Assembly (NCBI GenBank): GCA_029962745.1
Contig: CM057171.1
Coordinates: forward strand, 18,379,633-18,443,632
Direction: 5' to 3'
DNA length: 64,000 nucleotides
Origin: Echinometra lucunter
Lineage: Eukaryota; Echinodermata; Echinoidea; Camarodonta; Echinometridae
Shown here: one piece after another, positions 37,201-47,400 of the stretch
Position numbering within the stretch: the stretch's first letter is position 1
How the letters are laid out: each line of letters begins with the position of its first letter
Position numbers and translations under genes: made by a program
The notes under the pieces: generated by a model
Told to the model about the DNA's origin: nothing
What the model saw: only the letters and a program-made list of their open reading frames with translations
Database searches by the model: none

Positions 37201-40200
37201 TTTTTGACCACGCCCACTTTTACAGCTGATTGTAGAAAATTAGGGGTATTGATAGTTTGTAACTGCTCTAACTTTGCAATTCTTCACATGTATATGTTGT
37301 ATGACCCCTTAAAATGTCGGCCTAATTGAGTTCTACAAGTTTGTGGTACATTTTTATGCAAATTTTTATTGTGAAAAGGTCATCAGAGGTCAAAAGGTCA
37401 TAAATTTCGACCTTTAGATGTAATATAGAACAAATGCAGGGATTTTTTTTATTATTACAAAGACTCTATAACAGATTTTTTTTCATTGAAATTTGATTAA
37501 AATTGAAAGTTACACATGTCCAATCATGTTTTGATTTAATACCAGAAAGTTAATGTTGCCAGCAAAAAAAATTGTGATGGAAGATACCCCCCATGGACTT
37601 TTTGACCACGCCCACTTTTACAGCTGGTTGTAGAAAATAAGGGGTATTGATAGTTTGTAACTGCTCTAACTTTGCAATTCTTCAGAAATATGTATCATAT
37701 GACCCTTTAAAATGTTGGCTTGAGTTCTACAAATTTGTGCTACATTTCATGCAAATATCTTTATGGTGAAAAGGTCACTAGAGGTCAAAGTTTCACAAAT
37801 TTTGACCTTTACATCTAACATAGAGCAAATGCAGGAAGTTTTTTCTATCACAAAGACTCTGTAACAGACTTTTTTCATGGAAAATTATTTAAAATTGAAA
37901 GTTACATATGTCCAATCATGTTCTAATTTAATACCAGAAAGTTAATGTTGCCAGTGAAAAAATTTGGATGGAAGATACCCCCATGACAACCCCCACTTTC
38001 ACAGCTGGTTGTAGAAAATTAGGGGTATTGATAGTTTGTAACTGCTCTAACTTTGCAATTCTTCAGAAATATATATCAAATGACCCCTTAAAATGCTGGC
38101 TTAATTGAGTTCTAAAAATTTGTGCTACATTTCATACGAATATCTTTATGGTGAAAAGGTCACAAATTTTGACCTTTACCTCTAATATAGACCAAATTTT
38201 ATAGCAAGTGTTACTCTGAAGTCTTTCATGGCCTGTGATCACAACTAATATTTGGACAATGCAGTTTTTTATACATCATCATTACGAAATGAACCACGTG
38301 ATTTCAATGCCTAAACAAATGCCAGCTTGTATATTACCTTTCCTTAATTAATGAAATCCCTTCATTCTACATACCAAATGCTAAATTCAACCTATTTTCA
38401 AGCATTTGCCTGCTGATATTAAACAAAAACATAATTTCAGCCATGTCATTTTAATTCATTTCCAATTTGAAAATTGTGTTTTAGGATCATGGTGGTAAAA
38501 AAACTGTATTTGCTACATATCATAGGTAAATTTATGTCAAATTTTGCCACCTTTTGACCTGTGGTAACCTTTCCACAGCATAAGTTTGCATAAAACGTAT
38601 CACAAATTTGTAGGACTAGTAAATCAACTTTTTAAAGTGGTTACAGAGAAGATATTAGTGAAGAATTTCGAAGTAAGAGCAGTTATCAACTAATTTTCCT
38701 TTTAAAAAAAAATTTAAAAGTGCATATAACGCGCACAAACTTGTAGAACTCAATTAAGCCAACATTTTAAGGGGTCATATGATATATATTTCTGAAGAAT
38801 TGCAGAGTTAGAGCAGTTACAAACTATCAATACCCCTAATTTTCTACAATCAGCTGTAAAAGTGGGCGTGGTCAAAAAGTCCATGGGGGTATCTTCCATC
38901 CCAGTTTTTTTGCTGGCAACATCAATTTTCTGAATTGTTAGACCCAGGGCTACATGAAAATAACCATTTCCGTAAGTCACACCGGGGGTGCACTATGACC
39001 CCCACTAGCCTATGGCCTAACTGCTTTATGCATGGGTGAGAATTGATGTGCAAAATTACATCAAGATCTTAAAGGCACGCAATTCACAATTCACAGACAC
39101 ATCAAATCTACATGACAGTCATTCGGTCAAGAATAAAAGTACCAAATTAATAACTCTTCAGATCATTCATTCAATCAATCAATCAATCAATCAAACAGTC
39201 AATCAACAATCAGCCCATTAAACATCACCTGATAGATCAATCAGTCAATGCATCAGTCAGTCATTCAACTATTCAGCCAACCAGTCAATCAATAAGGTAA
39301 TTATTTAATCAACAGCCAATCAATCAAATGATTGATCAAATTATTGATAAATAAATGCCCAAACAGTCGATCTGTCAGTCAACCTGTCAGGCAGTCGGGC
39401 AACTCTGTAGCAAAGAGCAATTTCTTTGGATGAGAGTACTTATTTAGACCGCTGGTTCAATTGTCCCTCTTCTTTCATTTTGGCGCAAGTCATCGTTCAC
39501 ACCCTGAACAAAAAAGTCAGTGTTCGGCCAAGGGTGAATCAAAATTTGGTTTGTGAGTGGCACTTGATAGATGAGCCCCCCGTGCATCTATCAACATGAA
39601 AAACTCTTAAAAATATTGTTAAATGTAATTTTTTTAACTGTTGCAAAAGTGTAACGTTTTTATTGATACACACTGTATAAGGCTTCCAAATGGAGAAGGT
39701 CTATTAATTCTTGCCCGGGCTGTATGCTTGAATATCGTTCTAAGCTGGATAACTGCTGCAATAATCGGATAGCTGACATTTCATAAACATGCACGCCTAC
39801 TTTCAAATGATTCCACTCAAATTGGGTTGCTGGGTTTGTTTGTTTGTTTGTTTTTGCGGGGGGGGGGGGGGTTGGGGAGGGGGTTGAGGTTCTCACTTTC
39901 CACAATGACTCCTTCAATACTGTTGATGGCAGCTGTCAAGATGGATGTTAAATCTTGCCCTAGGATATCTTCCATCAACGTGACGTCGATTAAGATCAAT
40001 GCTGAAATGAAACCCACTCGGTCGTCATTTGCCGACAGGGCGGTCCCGTTTGCGTTAGCTACTTGAGAAGTACTTTTGACAGCCTCCACGACCTTTTCCG
40101 ACATGAAAAAAAAAAATGATTTACTTAATATCTATTGGAATAAAAGGCAATTATGATGACCTTATATCGTCTTAGTTCCTATCATTTAGAATAATGTGGT

Positions 40201-43200
40201 TGTAATGGAATAAGTACCGATCAGATTGCATTCATTCCAGGGGACCCCCATAACTTCCACAAAGAACCATCATAACCATGGTTATAGCCTGGCTGCCGTA
40301 AGGAGCTGAACGCATTCGAGAAACAAGTCAGATAACTGCCTATTTATTGCAGACGTAGTAAAAGTATTTAAACACTTTACAAAAAAAAAAATTAATCAGT
40401 CAGTTCTTGATTTGTTTAAAATGAATCTATAAGCCACTTTTATAGTAGTATTGTTTCCGTTTGAAATGTTATTAAAGAACAGGATGGGGATGACATTTTT
40501 GCGTGTGGGTGTGCGGGTGGGCGAGGGTGGTGCTAGAAATATCGGAAAAGGATTTCAATCATCCCCCACTCCTCGAAACAAATTTCCGCAGGTGAGCATG
40601 GCTATAGCAGAAAACTTGGGGCTAACTTCACGTATCTGTTTCCCTTTCCCTTGGAAAACCCCCGTCCCTCATTTTTCAAGTTTGGGTTAAGTTTTTGACT
40701 TTAACATTTTATAGATTGCTATTTTATATATTGAAATTTTAATGCATGTATAGGGTTTGTGTAATTTTTGATAAGTCATTACGGTTAATAGGTTAATTTC
40801 ACTTTGTTTCTTGTATGTATATATTAATGTAATATCTATTACCTGCTTGCCATCACATTTGCGGTTCTTCTTCTTCTTTCTTCTTTCGTCTTTTCTTCTG
40901 TTTCCTCTGGCCCATCCTTATTTCTTTTCCTTTTTCCCTTCTTCCTCCTCGTATTCTTTTCTGTTCTGTACTTCTTTGCTGTCTCTGTCTCCCTTTTTCG
41001 TCTGGCAAGTTCTTCTTATTTATCTTAATATTTTTAACATATTAAGTTGTAAATGTGTGTTACATGTAGTAGTTTTTTAATGTGAACCAAATATTTTTAG
41101 TCTTCGGACTTTTCATTTGGTATGTCATTTCATTGAATTAATAAACCGAAATTGAACTTGAACTTGAACTTGAAGTGTACATTTATCAACATAATCAAAA
41201 TGATAAAAATTTAATTTTCAGTGAAGAATGTTTCATTGGGACACTTACCATAAACAAAAGATTTTGTACCCTAGATGTCTCGACAGGGATGGCTGCACGA
41301 TTCCTACGGCTAGTGTTTGTGTTTTGAGACATGAGGAAGAAAAACAATCCTGTGCGATGTAAACAGATAAAATGTTACCAAAACTCACACATTAAGTAAG
41401 GGAGGATTGATTCAGTTGTGCAGAATTCATACGTGCGTTTACTTACACACTAAGAAATTAGGGTGCAATTCTGCACCCTTAGTGGTCTGCACCCCTAAGG
41501 ATGCAGACCTCTTGGCTATGACCGTCAACGCCTTCACCACTGGACCACGGAGACTGGCCATTGATTTCGGCGACTCCAAATTCGCTTAACCGACAAAGTG
41601 ACAAATCTTCATACTTCGCTTATATATATTAATTCCTTTGGTGGTGATAAATGAGTTTTGAACAATGACCAGCCGCATGTCTTATTTTATTACTGTCTGG
41701 TCTTTTTTATTATATGGAGCAGGAAAATGGATAATGACCATGACTATTAACTCTTTATGCGCTCAATTAATGTTTAGGAGAAAATAATGACACTTGTTCT
41801 TCTAATATGTTCTTTTAAAAAAGGGTCAACGCATTCGCTCTGTTAGGGGTGAATTTCAGAAGAGAGCATTTAGAGTGAATTTATTCACCCTTTAAGCGTG
41901 ACCTCAGTGATCACTCAAAATCCTTGAGTGATCACTGAGGTCACCCCTCAAAGAATGAATATCACAAATTTTACTCTTAATTCACTCTTAATTCACTCTA
42001 AACATACCAAATGCACTTTCTTCTGAAATTTGTTTTGATTTGATTTGATTTATTTATTTTCTTCTGCATTCATATATGTACAAAAAAATTCACCTCTAAC
42101 AGAGTTAATGCGGGTTCACTCTTTTTTTAATTTTTTATTTTTATTAAAGAGAGTACTTCCCTTATAGTGAAATATCGATACTGGTAATTATTCTATATAA
42201 ATATTACTAAAAGCACACATCCATTTTCAAGTTCCTCTGGTGCAATGGTGGGGGGGGGGGGGATTGATTATTACGATTGTTCAGTTCAATTGTACGAATG
42301 TGCACTGGTGTTGTACGAATGTACATAAGGGCTTTTTTAAAAAATCCATCATTTTGAAGGAGGGTAAGAGAAAGTGATGAAAATATTAAAGAAACATATG
42401 AAAACCACAAAAATAACTGCATATGGCCATGATGGCAATCTTACCTGAACAGTTAGTGTCGTTTTCTGTGCAGTTACCTGCAAAATAATTTTTTTAAATG
42501 ACCACTTGTATAACAAACATCGTATAAAGTTGAAGGAAATCTACAAATTGTTACACATCTAACATCTACTTAATTTTTTTTAAATGCAACAACTTGGTTT
42601 GTGCAGTTCTAGAAATATCTGATTTTAGAACAGAAATAGCTTTAAGCACTAGAACATGTAACACAGGTTTTTTCGAGAGTCCTACTCCCCAAAATAATTA
42701 GGATTCATATTCCTATAACAGGTTCATACTTCCGAAGATAGAATAACACTATGTCTCTTAATTCAAGAAATAAAAAGTGCTCATAGTCAGAAAAATGATT
42801 ATCCATCATTCCGAAAACGAACTGCGACAACGAAATGTAATTCCCTATTTAGAATTCCTCATCCCCCGCTGTATTTTGTTTTCATTTTCAGAAGATTGTA
42901 CCTTCGAAAAACAAATCTTCGAAGTTATGAGCCTTCTAAAAGGCCAACGATGGGAATTATAAAAAAATAACAACCAACAGGCGGCTTATGTGCAAAATTA
43001 TGAACGTCAAATTTCAAGCAGCTGCAGAATCCTCTCTTCCTATCCAGCCGTTTTCAATTGAGAATTATCGATTTGATAGGTAAACCTCCTAATTCATCCG
43101 GAAAAATATTCGGCCTGTGTCTTTTACGATGAAGGAGGGAATTACCTGTGAATATCGGGTTTTTCCTCCTACAACTATACGGCTTTGCATTATTTCCGTA

Positions 43201-44362
43201 AAATACGACCCTACGGTAAAGTATTTCCACTAGGCGGGTGGGGGACAGTATGTCGAATGTTTATTACCGTTTATTTTTTTTTTCCAAATCGGATTTACCT
43301 TTGCAACAAAAGTCTTCGAACTGAAACAAACCTGTTGTAGCTAATATATTTTTCTTTGTCTTCTAGCATGTCTAAAATAAACCCGGTGAAAGCCTATATT
43401 TTTTTTACTATACTTACGCGAACAATTGGGAAAACTTCTGTCGAAATTGCCATCTCTTGTGCAGGTAACTATTGACGTTCCACTGAGCTCATGCGTTGGT
43501 GGACAAGAAAAGTTGCATTGCGCACCGTAGCTAACCGACGTATTATTAGGACAGTTAGTATTCATTTGTAGTTGCGGGTTTATAACAGGTACTTCGCACA
43601 TTACACCTATATTGCAAAGAAAAAAAAAACAATACAGGAGTGCTAGATTACTACGATTTAGAATCATAATGGCTGAGGGCAGAAAATATCCTCACTTTCA
43701 TATTCCGCCGAATATGAGATAATGTAGTTAATGATATAGAGTACTTTGCATAACTTTTTTCTTTTTTCATTATCTGTCGCAAAATTAAAAAAAAAAACAG
43801 AAGGGCAGATATTCAGGCCAAAGAGGCGTTAACATATACACTATGTCTCTTCCCCCACCGCCACCTTACGTCACACACTTTCAAAAAACGCTCCATGGCT
43901 CATCATTCGTAGAGGTGTAGAGGTGTTATGGCCTAGTGAAAAGTATCCGGATCCGCTCAAGCCCCCCCCCCCCCTAAGAAAATGACGATATAGGTGCAAT
44001 TTTACAATCCTCCAGTACCCCCCCCCAAGATTTTGCTCTAGAACAACGTCCTACTATTCGATAGCCAGGAGGGGGTACAATTAGCAGATGGCTGTCCCAT
44101 AAGTGTAATATTTTCTGCACAAAAGAAGTTGCACTGCTCGCCGTAGTTTACTCTCTCATTATTTCCGCAAGCAGTCTCCAATGTCGCGTTTGCCGTAGGT
44201 ATGTCACACGTTACAGCTATATATTTTTTTTTTTTATAAAAGAGACAACCCCCCCCCCCCCGAGTATTAGATTCCTGTAGTTTAGAAATGATGCCCGATT
44301 ATATTCATATAAATAAATATTATACGGTATTATAATGACGAAATTAGATTTTACTGCTGTCG

Positions 44363-44400
<38 letters not shown>

Positions 44401-47400
44401 AACAAGCAAACAGGAAATGGTAGATTATTCAGGCGTAAGAGGAGTTAACTGCCGCTCCCCTCCCCACCCCCTTTACACCACCACCCATTGGCATAAATCC
44501 CGGGGGATGGAAGGATATATCCCCCACTTTTTTGAGATTGGGGATGGCGTGTACAAATATCCCCCCCCACACACACACACACACTTTTTACTGAAGAAAT
44601 GAAATTTGAATTAATCATTTAATAAAATTTGTAATAATCTGTCATAAGCAACCATCATATTTTAGAATTTTTATTTGAAAATAGCTGAAAACCAGAAAAT
44701 CAGTTATTTTTGGCTCGCTCGCTTCGCTTGCTCATCATATGTTAGAATTTTCGTTTGAAAATGCGATTGAAAACCAGAAAAGTGGTTATTTTTGGCTCGC
44801 TCGCTTCGCTCGCTGGCAAAAATAACAATTGAAATGTGTGTAAGGTGGGTCTGTGCAGGGGGGTGAGGGTGCGTGTGTTTTTACTTAAGTGTAGGGGGGG
44901 ATCAAGTATGGGTATTCAGATAACAAAATTATTTAAACGATATTCTAAAAAAAAATTGAATCTAGATAAAAATCTACCAATCTGAATCTGAATTTAAATG
45001 TGAATGTGAATATGACATTAAACTGATCAAGTATAGCCTTATATAAGATGGGTTACTTAAAACAAGGTTTCTGATGCCATTGCGTAATTCGTTATATGGC
45101 CACGACCGTGCTATATAACGCGTTATATTGCACGCTAATATGTGTACAAAATCCCATAGGAAAATGCGTCGCCTTCCAGGAAAAAGGCCGTTATCGACCT
45201 TTTCTCAATTTTCCCGCCATTTTTTTATCATTGCAGAAATGGAAAAAGCATGTCATAAGCTTTCTTCTCGTACCATTCTCGAACCTCAATTTGACGTCAT
45301 TTTGACGTAATAAGCCAAAAAACAAAATTACGCGAGCACGTGAACTGCTCCTCACTCAACGTGCTTACGCGCACAGACCGATTTGCAACAGCGTCCCTTT
45401 TCTGGGAACTATTGCGCATTTTTTGTTCCCGGAAGAAAGACACTATTCTTCGCTCAACGTGCTTACGCGCATAGACCGATTCGCATTAGCGGCCTCTTTC
45501 CAGGAACTGGATTTACGTACTCGCGCATAATTGTTCCGGGAAGAAAGCCGTTAAGGATTAAATGCTAATGATTGGAAAACCTTTAGAGTGTTTTGAATAA
45601 AAGCACAAAATATCAATGAAGAAAAAATCTTGCTCTGTCAGAAAGTTTGAGAGTTAGGACGGAAAAATAATACACTAGCTGCTAAAAGCTAAAAATAAGG
45701 TCAAAACTTCAATCCCGTTTTTCTCGAAAACGTACATTTCGCGCACGTGCGTGTTAGTGGCCCTTTTTCCGGGAAGGCGACGAATGTATCGATAACTTAC
45801 AAATTATCTATAATACGGAGTTCGTTGCACTTTATCAGCGGATGTTGCAATGTTTATAGTTTGGCGAGCTCCGATTCCCATCTTATATAACGCATAGTAC
45901 ATGCTCATTTTCGTCAAATATACCATAAAATGTGCAGCTATAGATAAAATTTTTCTCTCGTGCACTATATCATAGCACTATATATGCACTTGAGAAATTC
46001 TATAACTATGGATGCACATATTACGGTATATTCAACTCCAGAACATGCACTATATTTATGATATCGTCCATTTTGCATGAAAAGATATATGTGGTAAATT
46101 ATGTGACATTCCTTCCACGCGATTCCGACGAATTTTAGTGTAAATGTGCGAGTGAAACGCAATATAACGGTCACACTCAACGGAATGCTCCGACACCTCC
46201 ACGCCGACGAGAAGGAGCTCGGCGTAAAACACACAGCGATTCGCTGTGTACGTGCGGGCAAATGAAACTCCCATTGGTTTTATATGTGTACGGGCACTGT
46301 GTGATGCTGTGTTGACAATGTTTTCGGGGGTCCGAAAATTAAAGGTTTGACATTTTGATTGTAAAATACACCCACATAAATGTGTTTTTATTCAATATCC
46401 TATACATCATAAAGGTTTTATGATACAGTCTCTCATCTCATTTGGCAATGGATTGAAATAGGAAAGATACTTTTCTGAGATTTACCGAAACCCCGGGGGG
46501 GGGGGGGTTACTTCCATTGAAGAGTGGACAGCATCCGCGAGAAAAAAACGCGGAAAAGGGGTATTTTTTCAGGTGTAGGTGCGGAACGCGAATAGAGTCT
46601 CAAAAACGCCCAAAAAATGAAAAAAAAAAGGCCCACTAAATCACGATCATCTAAAACGCGAAAAGGGTATGTAATTTGCACCGACCGGGGGACCGACTGT
46701 AACACGACCCATGAACGGAAAATGTTGTAACGCCTGTGTAAAACATAATGAGACAGTGAATTATCTCGAGATAAAAACGGCTCCAAACTTTCAATGGACC
46801 CCACTATCACTCTCAAGGTATGAAAATGGGAATATTCTCGTTTAGGGTATGAATATCCCAACAGTTAATGAAATCCCCGTTTAGGGTGTGCAAATCTGGG
46901 ACATCTGCACAAAATCCTTGTTTAGGGTGTCCTAGCGGCCTGCCCTTGAATCCTCGTTTAGGGTGTTTTTTTTTTAGGACGATTCTCGCGGATGCTGTCC
47001 ACTCTTCAATGGAAGTGACCCCCCCCCCCCCCCCCCGGGACCAAAACTAGAGTCAAGCTTTAAGGATTGGAAATCAGATTATAAGTTACTTGCTGAACAG
47101 TTCACGCCAGTATAACCAGCAACACAGGTACAATTGTAGGAGTTCACGCCATCTGTACATGTCCCGCCATTTTCACATGGATTAAGACTGCAGTTATCAA
47201 TATCTGTAATAAAAAAAAAATAGTTCTAATGAAATAAAACACTTGAAAAAGGGCGGGAAAGTTTACATGATTCTCATTCACGTAAAACAAAAAAATATCT
47301 GCGTAGATCAGCTAAGAATTTGAGATTAGAAGTTTGCATACTTTTGTTGTACAGTCCAAAGACATTTTTAGAATCAAGGTACATGTACATGTAGATACTA

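Noticed and set aside
43905..43975. tRNA-like A-box (GGCCTAGTG) near a C-tract
   Set aside because: No B-box or cloverleaf follows; too little to call a tRNA or SINE.
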